Below, in pieces: positions 25,719 to 34,185 of a stretch of DNA of 64,000 bases. Below the pieces are notes generated by a model, which was not told the origin of the DNA, ran no database searches, and was given only the letters and a program-made list of their open reading frames with translations. The first letter of the stretch is position 1. Each line of letters begins with the position of its first letter. The DNA is from Nonomuraea sp. PA05 (GTDB lineage: Bacteria > Actinomycetota > Actinomycetes > Streptosporangiales > Streptosporangiaceae), in NCBI RefSeq assembly GCF_008086045.1, contig NZ_VSEY01000036.1, forward strand, positions 62,001-126,000, given 5' to 3'. The position numbers were made by a program, and so were the translations under genes.

Positions 25719-28273
25719 CCGACCACCTCACCGTTGGCGCCCGCCGCTACCGCATCCATCCCGTGGCCGCGCCGCTTCCGTACAGCCTGCGGATCATGCT
25801 GGAGAACCTGCTGCGCCACGGCGCGCCCGAAGAGCAGGTGCGGGCGCTCACCGGCTGGCAGCCGCGCGGCGACCGTACGGCGGCCGTGGACCTGCATCCG
25901 GCCCGCGTGTTCCTGCACGACACCAACGGCGTGCCCGCCCTCGCCGACCTGGCCGCCATGCGCGACGCCATGGCGGCACTCGGCGGCGACCCGGAGCGCG
26001 TCAACCCGGCCATCCCCGCCGAGCTGGTCGTGGACCACTCGATCATCGCCGACGTGTTCGGCCGCCCCGACGCGCTGGCGCGCAACGCCGAGCTGGAGTA
26101 CGAGCGCAACGCCGAACGCTACCGCTTCCTGCGCTGGGGGCAGGCGTCGCTGCGCGGCTTCACCGTCGTGCCGCCGGGCAAGGGCATCATGCACCAGATC
26201 AACGTCGAGCACCTGGCCCGCGTGGTCATGACGAACGACGGGGTCGCCTACCCTGACCTGTGCCTGGGCACCGACTCCCACACCACCATGGTCAACGGGC
26301 TCGGCACGCTCGGCTGGGGCATCGGCGGCATCGAGGCCGAGGCCGCCATGCTCGGCCAGTCGGTGTCCATCCTCGTCCCCGACGTGATCGGCGTGCGCCT
26401 GCACGGCGGGCTGCCCGTCGCCGCCACCGCGACCGACCTCGTGCTCACCCTCACCGAGCTGCTGCGCGCCCACGGCGTCGTCGGCAAGATGGTCGAGTTC
26501 CACGGGCCCGGCGTCACCGCGCTGCCCGTCACCGACCGGGTGACCATCTCCAACATGAGCCCCGAGTTCGGCTCCACCGCCGCGCTGTTCCCCATCGACG
26601 CCGAGACCATCCGCTACCTGCGCTTCACCGGCCGCTCCGACGAGCACGCCGGCCTCGTCGAGGCCTACGCCAAGGCGCAGGGCCTGTGGCACGACCCCGC
26701 CGCGCCGCCGTCCTACACCGCCGACCTCGACCTCGACCTGTCCACCGTCGTCCCCTCCGTCGCGGGGCCCCGCCGCCCCCAGGACCGCATCCCCCTGGAC
26801 GGCGTCAAGGCGGCCTTCCGCGAGCAGGAGCGGACACCCGCCCCGCGGGCCGGACAGATCACCCACGGCAGCGTCGCCATCGCCGCCATCACCTCCTGCA
26901 CCAACACCTCCAACCCCTCCGTCATGATCGCCGCAGGGCTGCTCGCCAGGAAGGCCGCCGAGCGCGGCCTGCGCGCCAAGCCCTGGGTCAAGACCACCCT
27001 GTCGCCCGGCTCACGCGTCGTCATGGACTACTACGGCCAGGCCGGGCTGACCTCCTCCCTGGAGCGGCTCGGCTTCACCCTGGCCGGGTTCGGCTGCATG
27101 ACCTGCATCGGCGCGTCCGGCCCGCTCGTCGAGGAGGTGTCGCTGGCCGTCGCCGAGCACGACCTCGACGTCGCCGCCGTCCTGTCCGGCAACCGCAACT
27201 TCGAGGGCCGCATCCAGCCCGAGGTCCGCTCCAACTACCTCGCCTCCCCGCCGCTCGTCGTCGCCTACGCCATCGCCGGCACCGTGGACCTCGACCTCAC
27301 CACCGAACCCCTCGGCGCCGACCCCGACGGCCGTCCCGTCTACCTGCGCGACCTGTGGCCCAGCCCCGCCGAGGTGCGCCAGGTCATCGACGAGGTGATC
27401 CGCCCGGACATGTTCACCCGCGCCTACGCCGGCGTCCTCGACGGCGACGAACGCTGGCAGCGCCTCGACGTCACCGGCTCCGCCACCTACCCCTGGGACC
27501 CCGGCTCCACCTACGTCCGCCGCGCCCCGTACCTCGACGGCATGTCGCAGGAACCGCCGCCCGTCACCGACATCACCGGCGCCCGCGTCCTGGTCAAGCT
27601 GGGCGACTTCATCACCACCGACCACATCTCCCCGGCCGGCGCCATCCTCCCGTCCAGCCCGGCCGGCCGCTACCTCACCGGCCTCGGCGTGCCCCGCCAC
27701 CAGCTCAACACCTACGCCTCCCGGCGCGGCAACCACGAGGTCCTGATGCGCGGCGCGTTCGCCAACGTCCGGCTGCGCAACCACCTCGCGCCCGGCACGG
27801 AAGGCGGCCTCACCCCGAACCTGCTCGACGCCGGCCGCCTCGTCAGCGTGTACGAGGCCGCCCGCGCCTACCAGGAGGCCCGCGTGCCCGCCGTGGTCCT
27901 GGCCGGGGAGGGCTACGGCGCGGGCTCCTCCCGCGACTGGGCCGCCAAGGGGCCCGCGCTGCTCGGCGTGCGGGCCGTGATCGCCCGATCCTTCGAACGC
28001 ATCCACCGCTCCAACCTCGTCGGCATGGGCGTCCTGCCGCTGCAGTTCCTCCCCGGGGAGGGCGCCGACGAGCTGGGCCTGACCGGCCACGAGACCCTCA
28101 CCATCACCGGGCTCGACGTCCTGAACGGGCCTGACCTCCCGCCGACGCTGACCGTCGCCGCCGGGGCCGTCACCTTCCAGGCCCGGCTGCGCCTCGACAC
28201 CCCGCGCGAGGCCGACTACTACCGGCACGGCGGCATCATGCCCTACGTCCTGCGCCGCCTCCTGACGCCGTAG
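25715..28273 (+). CDS. Aconitase family hydratase (AcnA type)
   Basis: The 852-residue protein carries the three [4Fe-4S] cysteines in SCTNTSNP (about 395) and GFGCMTCIGASGP (about 460). It has NGLGTLGWGIGGIEAEA and a C-terminal swivel domain with GEGYGAGSSRDWAAKG. GTGA overlap (25715-25718) makes it the last gene of the catabolic operon. An aconitase next to an isopropylmalate-dehydrogenase-like enzyme mimics the citrate-isocitrate and isopropylmalate cycles, so it may isomerise a non-citrate tricarboxylate. It could also be a second housekeeping aconitase. Confidence 0.9.
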   Translation: MTDHLTVGARRYRIHPVAAPLPYSLRIMLENLLRHGAPEEQVRALTGWQPRGDRTAAVDLHPARVFLHDTNGVPALADLAAMRDAMAALGGDPERVNPAIPAELVVDHSIIADVFGRPDALARNAELEYERNAERYRFLRWGQASLRGFTVVPPGKGIMHQINVEHLARVVMTNDGVAYPDLCLGTDSHTTMVNGLGTLGWGIGGIEAEAAMLGQSVSILVPDVIGVRLHGGLPVAATATDLVLTLTELLRAHGVVGKMVEFHGPGVTALPVTDRVTISNMSPEFGSTAALFPIDAETIRYLRFTGRSDEHAGLVEAYAKAQGLWHDPAAPPSYTADLDLDLSTVVPSVAGPRRPQDRIPLDGVKAAFREQERTPAPRAGQITHGSVAIAAITSCTNTSNPSVMIAAGLLARKAAERGLRAKPWVKTTLSPGSRVVMDYYGQAGLTSSLERLGFTLAGFGCMTCIGASGPLVEEVSLAVAEHDLDVAAVLSGNRNFEGRIQPEVRSNYLASPPLVVAYAIAGTVDLDLTTEPLGADPDGRPVYLRDLWPSPAEVRQVIDEVIRPDMFTRAYAGVLDGDERWQRLDVTGSATYPWDPGSTYVRRAPYLDGMSQEPPPVTDITGARVLVKLGDFITTDHISPAGAILPSSPAGRYLTGLGVPRHQLNTYASRRGNHEVLMRGAFANVRLRNHLAPGTEGGLTPNLLDAGRLVSVYEAARAYQEARVPAVVLAGEGYGAGSSRDWAAKGPALLGVRAVIARSFERIHRSNLVGMGVLPLQFLPGEGADELGLTGHETLTITGLDVLNGPDLPPTLTVAAGAVTFQARLRLDTPREADYYRHGGIMPYVLRRLLTP

Positions 28274-28282
28274 GCGGCGATC

Positions 28283-28430
28283 TTGAGGAGGTTTCTGCGC
28301 CAGCATCCCGCCATAAATGATGATCTGGTCGAGTCGCGGCGCGAGATCCACCGGCATCCCGAGCTCGCCGGAGCGGAACGGCGACGCACCGCGGCACTGA
28401 TGGCGGACCCCCTGCGCGAGGCGCCTGGCC
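28283..28430 (+). pseudogene. N-terminal remnant of an M20-type amidohydrolase
   Basis: The frame reads DDLVESRREIHRHPELAGAE, then RRRTAALMADPLREA, the opening of M20 peptidases/amidohydrolases (IHRHPEL motif). It then dissolves into a CGTGCCC-rich low-complexity stretch (28430-28475) and a stop. No start codon with a ribosome site is seen, and about 350 residues are missing. The rest of 28430-28696 holds no gene I can support. Confidence 0.55.
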
Positions 28431-28696
28431 GTGCCCGTCCGTGCCCTTCCGTGCCCGTCCGTGGCCTGCCTGCCCCGTCCGGCCCGCATGGCGCGAACGG
28501 CGGCTGATTCGCCGCGCGACCGTCGCGTGCCGCCCACGACGGCGCGTCCGCTGCCGGCCCCGGCGTGATCGACCGCTTCGACTCGCTCCAGCAGGTGGTC
28601 GTGCGAGAGGAAGAAATCCGGGCGCGGCGCGACCGTACGACTGGAGGACGCCGTCATGCTGGAACACGGCACCCCTGAGTGACCCGCGACCCGTCG

Positions 28697-29374
28697 TCAG
28701 ACGGGCGGCGGGGTGGGAAAGCTCGCCGCCGTGGTCAGGCCGGTGCTCTCCAGCAGGCGCTGATGGTTGAGCACCGCGGCGTTCGCCTGCTCGGCGAAGC
28801 GGCGGACCAGAGTGTTCTGCGTGCTGCCGCGTACCGACCCGATCAGCCCGAAGATCTGGCCGTGGGCCAGGCGCAGCCATTTCACGTACGTCCTGTCATA
28901 GGCGGTGCCGGACCTGTCGGAGATGTCGCTCATCCACGCTTGCTGCTGAGTGGTGGGTTTCACCGGCAGCTTGATCTCCAGCTTCGCGGCGACGTCCCGC
29001 ACCTGCCGGTCGAGGGTGTGGTGCTGGCTGGCGATCTCCTTGCTGATCTCGCGTACGCGGGCGGTGCCCGCGCGCTGCACAGCGTCCTGGGCCATGGGCA
29101 TCTCCCACAGGCTGGCCAGCCGGACCTTGCGGACGAGGTCCCGGTCCGCCTCGGACAGCGGACCCCACTCGGTCTGCCGCGTTCCGGCGTCTGTTTCCTC
29201 GGCCGAGGGCGCGAAGGACGGCTCGGCCGTCTCCGTTTCGACGGCGGCCGGTACGGTGCTCGGCGCGAAGGCGCCGGCGCCGGGCGTGGGGGTGTAGCCC
29301 GCGCAGGCGCTTGTCATGCAGAGCAGACCGGCACCGCAGGTGATGAGCACGCGACGGCTCCCGCGGAGTCGCAT
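28697..29374 (-). CDS. DUF4142-domain lipoprotein
   Basis: The 225-residue protein has a signal and lipobox (CMTSAC, Cys about 24), a Pro/Glu-rich linker, then a helical DUF4142 domain. That domain runs from LSEADRDLVRKVRLASLWEM to REISKEIASQHHTLDRQVRD and AEQANAAVLNHQRLLE. The family is ferritin-like in shape and of unknown function. It sits alone between two pseudogenes; AAGGGG precedes the ATG at 29374. Confidence 0.8.
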   Translation of the reverse strand: MRLRGSRRVLITCGAGLLCMTSACAGYTPTPGAGAFAPSTVPAAVETETAEPSFAPSAEETDAGTRQTEWGPLSEADRDLVRKVRLASLWEMPMAQDAVQRAGTARVREISKEIASQHHTLDRQVRDVAAKLEIKLPVKPTTQQQAWMSDISDRSGTAYDRTYVKWLRLAHGQIFGLIGSVRGSTQNTLVRRFAEQANAAVLNHQRLLESTGLTTAASFPTPPPV

Positions 29375-29468
29375 CCGCCGTCACCCCTTCCGGGTCTGGG
29401 ATGTGGCGCTGGTATTCATGGATACGCCGGTGGGGAGCAGTACGTTCACAGCGACCCCCGGGTGGTGC

Positions 29469-29810
29469 TCAGCCGAGGCGGCGGGCCCGGTCGAGTAGAT
29501 ATCGCCGCTCGACCTGGTTGCCGGTCAGGGCGGCCGCCTCGCGGTACAGCAGCGCCGCGCCGGGTGCGTCGCCGGTCATCTGGAGCAGGTGGGCGCGCAC
29601 GGCGCGTTCTCGTTGCCGCGTCAGCGGTTCCCGATCCAGCCGGTGGCGGCGGTTGAGGTCGTCGAGCAGCGCCAGCCCCCGGCCCAGCCCGTACACCCGG
29701 CCCGGCCCGTACACCCGGGCCACCGCCACCACCCGGCTCAGCCGCACGGGCGCGGTCGGGCTGAGCCGCTCCAGCCACAGGTACAGCGCCGCGATCTGCG
29801 GCCAGTCCGT
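29469..29810 (-). pseudogene. C-terminal fragment of an ECF42-type sigma factor
   Basis: The fragment reads TDWPQIAALYLWLERLSPTA, then RLSRVVAVARVYGP, LLQMTGDAPGAALLYREAAA and ends NQVERRYLLDRA. This is the TPR-like tail of ECF42 factors and aligns in order with the tail of the intact factor at 32175. Sigma-2 and sigma-4 regions are missing. Upstream sequence is a 33-bp direct repeat, not coding homology. It is a broken paralogue, probably left by deletion. Confidence 0.6.
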
Positions 29811-29829
29811 CTTTCTCCGGCGTCGCGCG

Positions 29830-29900
29830 GCGTGCAGGTCGGCCGTCGCGTCCGCGCCCGGGGCGTGCAGGTCGGCTGTCTCGTCCGCGCCCGGGGCGTG
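29830..29900. repeat. 33-bp direct repeat, two copies
   Basis: GCGTGCAGGTCGGC begins two copies of a 33-bp unit (29830-29862 and 29863-29895) that differ at only two positions, followed by a partial third. It sits at the broken edge of the sigma-factor remnant, just before the RarD gene. Confidence 0.75.
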
Positions 29901-29929
29901 GGGGAGGCAGGACGAGGACGGGCTCGGCG

Positions 29930-30913
29930 ATGGGTAGGGTTGGGCGGGTGTCTGTCGCGCGCCGAGGTGTCCTGCTGGGTGTGGCCGCGTACGTCCTGTG
30001 GGGTCTGTCCGCCCTCTACTGGCCGCTGGTCGAGCCCACCGGCTCCCTGGAGGTCCTGGCGCTGCGCGCGCTCTGGTCACCGGTGGCGATCGCGCTGCTG
30101 GTGCTCGCGCTGGGTCGCCGCAGCCAGCTGGCCGCGCTCCTGCGCCGCCGTCGTGACCTGCTTCTGCTCACCCTGGCCAGCGCGCTGACCTCGGTCAACT
30201 GGGCGTTGTTCATCTGGGCCACGATGAACGGGCACGTCGTCGACGCCTCCCTCGGCTACTTCATCACGCCACTGGTCAGCGTCGCCCTGGGGGTGGCGGT
30301 CTTCGGCGAGCGGCTGAGCGGCCGCCAGTGGACGGCCATCGGTCTGGGCGCCGCCGCCGTCCTCATCCTCACGGTCGGCTACGGCGGCCCGCCTTGGATC
30401 GCGATCGGCCTGGCGCTCACCTTCGGCGGCTACGGCCTGATCAAGAAGCGGGTGGCCGTCGGCGCCATCGAGGGACTGATGGTGGAGACGGCCGCCGTGT
30501 TCCCGCTCGCCCTGGCGTACACGGTGTGGCTGCAGGCCACCGGCCAGGCCACATTCGGGCACGTGTCGGCGGGCAACACCCTGCTCGGCATCGGCGCCGG
30601 CTTCGTGATGGTGGTGCCGATGCTGCTGTTCAGCGCCGCCGCCACCAAGATCCCGCTCAGCCTGACCGGCATGCTCCAGTACATCGAGCCCATCGTGCAG
30701 TTCCTGGTAGGCCTGCTGGTCTTCAAGGAGTCGATGCCCGGCAGCCGGTGGGCGGCGTTCGGGCTGCTCTGGGCCGGTCTGGCGGTGCTGGTCGCGGGCG
30801 GGCTCAGGCCACGGGATCGGCCTGGCGCGGCTCGTCGTCCAGCTCCACCGCGCTCCGCTCGATCATCTCGAACTGGCGCATCAGGCGTTCCAGATCCGGA
30901 GGCGAGACGGTGA
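29930..30913 (+). CDS. rarD: RarD-type EamA-family permease
   Basis: The protein is 327 residues from the ATG at 29930 (GAGGACGG upstream); GTG at 29948 is an alternative start. It has ten TM segments with YVLWGLSALYWPLVEPTGSL, NWALFIWATMNGHVVDASLG and GYFITPLVSVALGVAVFGER, the RarD signature. After the last helix a basic Pro/Arg/Ser tail of about 35 residues runs antiparallel into the convergent gene at 30804-31670 by 110 bp. Function of RarD proteins is uncertain; metabolite export is assumed. Confidence 0.87.
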   Translation: MGRVGRVSVARRGVLLGVAAYVLWGLSALYWPLVEPTGSLEVLALRALWSPVAIALLVLALGRRSQLAALLRRRRDLLLLTLASALTSVNWALFIWATMNGHVVDASLGYFITPLVSVALGVAVFGERLSGRQWTAIGLGAAAVLILTVGYGGPPWIAIGLALTFGGYGLIKKRVAVGAIEGLMVETAAVFPLALAYTVWLQATGQATFGHVSAGNTLLGIGAGFVMVVPMLLFSAAATKIPLSLTGMLQYIEPIVQFLVGLLVFKESMPGSRWAAFGLLWAGLAVLVAGGLRPRDRPGAARRPAPPRSARSSRTGASGVPDPEARR

Positions 30914-31670
30914 ACGTGTCGTGCACCGCCTCGCCGGCGGCCGTGTAGCTCAGCTCGTGCCCGCACACGCCGTCCCACAGCCCCGTGATGACGCGCATGG
31001 GCGAGGGCAGGCGGTCCACGTGCACGCGGCGCACCTTGACGCCGGCGGCGACCTGCTCGCGGGCCAGCGCGTCGAGGTCGTCGGTCCACTCGTGATAGAT
31101 GAACACCCGCCTGATCTGCACGCCGCGCGCCAGCGCCTCCAACTGCGCCCGCCAGTACTGCCTGCCGACCGGCTCGCGCCACCAGGCGAGGTCCACGGAG
31201 GGGACGCTGGTGACGCACATGTGCTCGCGCGCCTGGCTGATGAGCCGCAGGAACACCTCGTTGTCGCCGTACGGGGCGCGGAAGTGGCCGCGTTCGAGGT
31301 CGGCGAGCGTGCGCAGGCACTCCTCGAACGCGGCGCGGCAGGCATCCTCGGCGGGCGTGCCCTTGTAGTCGCGTTCGACGTGCTTGACCGCGCGCAGCAT
31401 CGGCTCCATGAGGTCGGGCAGCCACGGGACCTTGTCGATCGTGGCCACCATCTGGCCGACCCTGGTCTCGTGGTCGATCCGGCGCTTCTCCTGGATCAGC
31501 GACTGGATCTGGAGGGTGATGACGCCGCCGATGAGCCCGGCGACGGTGCCGAGTGCCTGGGCGGTGTCCTCGCGTACATAGAAGATCACGCCGAGGAGCA
31601 CGGACAGTCCCGTGCCGACGAGCAAGATGGGGTCGACGGCGAGCGGCGACTTCTTCTTGGGCGACTTCAC
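30804..31670 (-). CDS. Membrane-anchored protein of unknown function
   Basis: The 288-residue protein from GTG 31670 (GGGAG upstream) has a KSPKKKS start. Two short hydrophobic helices follow (PILLVGTGLSVLLGVIFYV and GTVAGLIGGVITLQ), then a soluble region. The C-terminal part alternates strands and helices with QLEALARGVQIRRVFIYHEW and AAGVKVRRVHVDRL. This resembles the scaffold of phospholipase-D-like or effector-associated domains but lacks the HKD residues. I do not recognise the family. It overlaps the RarD tail on the opposite strand. Confidence 0.7.
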   Translation of the reverse strand: MKSPKKKSPLAVDPILLVGTGLSVLLGVIFYVREDTAQALGTVAGLIGGVITLQIQSLIQEKRRIDHETRVGQMVATIDKVPWLPDLMEPMLRAVKHVERDYKGTPAEDACRAAFEECLRTLADLERGHFRAPYGDNEVFLRLISQAREHMCVTSVPSVDLAWWREPVGRQYWRAQLEALARGVQIRRVFIYHEWTDDLDALAREQVAAGVKVRRVHVDRLPSPMRVITGLWDGVCGHELSYTAAGEAVHDTFTVSPPDLERLMRQFEMIERSAVELDDEPRQADPVA

Positions 31671-31842
31671 CAGGACTCCCGAGGGCGGGCAAAGGGGGAC
31701 ACATCAATATAGTCGATCTTGTTTGGTGTGGCGCGGGTCGCGGGGGCTGCCCGGCATCCTTGGGAAGTTTCCCCGTGGGTGTCCGGTCGCGCGGCTGCCG
31801 TTCGTCACTATGGTGAACCGCCATCTGAACGAGGAGCGCGAC

Positions 31843-32178
31843 ATGAAGTACATGATGTTCGTCTGCAGCGACAGCGAGCCCGACACCGACCAGCGGGACC
31901 TGCCCGACATCGAGGCCTGGGTGGCCGAGAACGACAGCCGGGGCAGGCGGCTGCTCGGGTCGCAGCTCGCTCCGGAGTCCTCCGCGACCACGGTCCGCGT
32001 ACGAGAGGGCGAGCTGATACTCACCGACGGCCCGTTCGCCGAGACCAAGGAGCTGATCGTCGGCTTCGACCTGCTCGAATGCGCCGACCTGGACGAGGCG
32101 ATCGAGGTCGCCCGCACGCATCCGATGGCTCGGCACGGGCGGCTGGAGCTGCGCCCGCTCGCCGATGGCGGGCAGTGA
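31843..32178 (+). CDS. DGPF/YCII-domain protein of an ECF42 module
   Basis: The 111-residue protein reads MKYMMFVCSDSE and contains ILTDGPFAETKELIVGFDLL; DGPF is the motif that names this YCII-related group. These proteins are the conserved genomic partners of ECF42 sigma factors, and the next gene is one. GAGGAG precedes the ATG. It overlaps the sigma factor start by GTGA (32175-32178). Molecular role is unknown; the family does not act as a classical membrane anti-sigma. Confidence 0.88.
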   Translation: MKYMMFVCSDSEPDTDQRDLPDIEAWVAENDSRGRRLLGSQLAPESSATTVRVREGELILTDGPFAETKELIVGFDLLECADLDEAIEVARTHPMARHGRLELRPLADGGQ

Positions 32179-33554
32179 GAGCGTCCCTGGAGGCGTTGGC
32201 GGCCGATGCCTACCCGCGCATGGTCGCCACGCTGATCCGCGTCACCGGTGACTGGACGCTGGCGGAGGACTGCGCGCAGGAGGCGTTGGCGGCGGCCGTG
32301 CAACGGTGGCCGCAGGAGGGCGAGCCGGACAATCCGGGCGGCTGGCTCATGACGGTGGCCCGCAATCGCGCGCTCGACGCACTACGCCGCGCCTCCGTCG
32401 AGCGCCGCAAGCTCGCGGAGGCGGCGACGCTCGCGCTGACCGAAGCGGACGAGGCCGCCTGGACGGAGGAGGCCGCGTGGAAGGAGGAGGTCGTGGACGA
32501 CCGGCTGCGGCTCGTCTTCACGTGCTGTCATCCGGCGCTGGCGCTGGAGTCCCGCGTGGCGCTGACCTTGCGGACGATCTGCGGGGTGCCCGCCGCGGAC
32601 ATCGCACGCGCCTTCCTGGTCACCGAGCCGGCGATGACGCGCCGCCTGACCCGGGCCAAGAGGAAGATCGCCGACGCGAGGATCCCGTACCGGGTGCCGA
32701 GCGGATCCGCGCTGGCCGAGCGGCTGCCGAGCGTCCTGGCGGTGCTGTATCTGCTGTTCACACAGGGGTACAACGCCGACGGCCGGCCCGCGTTCGCCGA
32801 GGAGTCGATCCGGCTGGCCAGGCTGCTGCGCCGGCTGATGCCGGGACAGGGCGAGGTCTCGGCGCTGCTGGCGTTGTTGCTGTTGCAGCACTCCCGGCGG
32901 GACGCCCGGCAGGACGCCGCGGGCAACCTGATCCCCCTCGACCGGCAGGACCGCTCCCGCTGGGACGAGGCGGCGATCGCCGAGGCCCTTGACCTGCTGC
33001 CCGGAGCGGAGCGGAACAGCCCGTACGCGCTGCAGGCCCGCATCGCCGCCTGCCACGCCACCGCCCCGTCGGTGCCCGGCACGGACTGGGCGGAGATCGC
33101 CCGCTGCTACGACGCGCTGGCCGGGATTCGCTCCACACCCGTGGTCGAGCTGAACCGCGCCGTCGCCCACGGCTACGCGCACGGACCACGGGCCGGGCTG
33201 GCGCTGCTGGCCAAGGCGCAGGAGGGCGGCACGCTGAACGGCCACCCGCTCGCCATCGCCGCAGAGGCCGACCTGACCGCCCGGCAGGGCGATCGCGACC
33301 GCGCCGTTGCCCTGTTCCGCCAGGCGGCCGCCGCCGCCCACACCGAATCCGAACGCCGCGCCCTGCTTGACCGCGCCGCCGAGACCGGATGCCAGGCACC
33401 GCCGGACCGTGCCGCCGAGACCGAACGCCAAGCGCCGCCGGACCGTGCCGCCGAGACCGAACGCCAAGCGCCGCCGGACCGTCCTGCCGAGACCGGATGC
33501 CCGGCGCCGCCGGACCGTGCCGCTGCGACCATACGACAGGAGCCGGGCTCATGA
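32175..33554 (+). CDS. ECF42-group RNA polymerase sigma factor with repeat tail
   Basis: The 459-residue protein has sigma-2 (MVATLIRVTGDWTLAEDCAQ, about 13-75) and sigma-4 (LTLRTICGVPAADIARAFLV, about 125-165). The long ECF42 C-terminal extension follows (FTQGYNADGRPAFAEESIRL; TPR-like EIARCYDALAG...ELNRAVAHG). The extension is required for activity in studied members. The last 60 residues are four 12-residue repeats DRAAET..QAPP encoded by a 36-bp DNA repeat. Coupled on both sides to the DGPF and DinB genes. Confidence 0.9.
   Translation: MRASLEALAADAYPRMVATLIRVTGDWTLAEDCAQEALAAAVQRWPQEGEPDNPGGWLMTVARNRALDALRRASVERRKLAEAATLALTEADEAAWTEEAAWKEEVVDDRLRLVFTCCHPALALESRVALTLRTICGVPAADIARAFLVTEPAMTRRLTRAKRKIADARIPYRVPSGSALAERLPSVLAVLYLLFTQGYNADGRPAFAEESIRLARLLRRLMPGQGEVSALLALLLLQHSRRDARQDAAGNLIPLDRQDRSRWDEAAIAEALDLLPGAERNSPYALQARIAACHATAPSVPGTDWAEIARCYDALAGIRSTPVVELNRAVAHGYAHGPRAGLALLAKAQEGGTLNGHPLAIAAEADLTARQGDRDRAVALFRQAAAAAHTESERRALLDRAAETGCQAPPDRAAETERQAPPDRAAETERQAPPDRPAETGCPAPPDRAAATIRQEPGS
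33369..33530. repeat. 36-bp in-frame coding minisatellite
   Basis: Four 36-bp units (33369-33404, 33405-33440, 33441-33476, 33477-33512) and a half unit begin GACCG[T/C]GCCGCCGAGACC. Units 2 and 3 are identical. Because 36 is a multiple of three, copy-number change would alter only the length of the sigma factor tail. Confidence 0.9.
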
Positions 33555-34045
33555 TGAGCGCTGAGGCCGAAACGCTGCTCGCCTTCCACAACAGCCAGCG
33601 ACAACACGTCCTGGGCATACTGAAGGGCCTGAGCGAGGCGGACCTGCGGCGCCCCGTACTGCCGTCGGGCTGGAGCTGCCTGGGCCTGGTGCGGCATCTC
33701 GCGCTGGACGTCGAGCGCTACTGGTTCCGCGCCGTGGTCGCCGGTGACCGGGCACTGATCGACGACCTGGACCGGACCGGTGACGCCTGGCAGATCGGCG
33801 CAGAGGAGTCCGCCGAATCGGTCCTTGACGGTTACCGCCGGCAGATCGAGGCCGCCGACGCCGTCATCGCCGCCACCCCACTGGACGCGGCGCCCGCGTG
33901 GTGGCCGGACCGGTTCGCCGACTGGCGCCTGCATACGCTGCGGGAGGTCATCCTGCACGTCATCACCGAGACCGCCTGCCACGCCGGCCACCTCGACGCG
34001 GCCCGCGAGCTCCTGGACGGCGAGAGGTGGCTGGTCCTGACGTAA
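33551..34045 (+). CDS. DinB-family protein
   Basis: The 164-residue four-helix protein has LLAFHNSQRQHVLGILKGLS, LGLVRHLALDVERYWFRAVV (first His) and ILHVITETACHAGHLDAARE (HxxxH metal site). This is the DinB/mycothiol-dependent-like fold, a metal-dependent transferase or thiol enzyme in actinobacteria. ATGA overlap with the ECF42 gene makes it the third gene of that operon and a likely member of the response. Confidence 0.87.
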   Translation: MMSAEAETLLAFHNSQRQHVLGILKGLSEADLRRPVLPSGWSCLGLVRHLALDVERYWFRAVVAGDRALIDDLDRTGDAWQIGAEESAESVLDGYRRQIEAADAVIAATPLDAAPAWWPDRFADWRLHTLREVILHVITETACHAGHLDAARELLDGERWLVLT

Positions 34046-34185
34046 CACACCCCGGTGCCGCTACAGCTCCCGCACCTGACCGGACGGCAACACCTGGCAC
34101 ACCGCCGGGCCGCGGGTCAGTTCCGCCTTCGCCTGAATGGCGAGGTCAGGCTCGCCGTCCGGGCCAGCACCCGTGCCCGGCGTAG

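Noticed and set aside
27011..28672. 553-residue frame antisense to aconitase
   Set aside because: No motif. It has the low-complexity Val/Gly/Asp composition expected of an antisense GC shadow.
33307..33564. Arg/Pro-rich small frame (RPRRDR repeats) in the sigma factor tail
   Set aside because: It is another reading frame of the 36-bp repeat; the repeat is in frame with the sigma factor.
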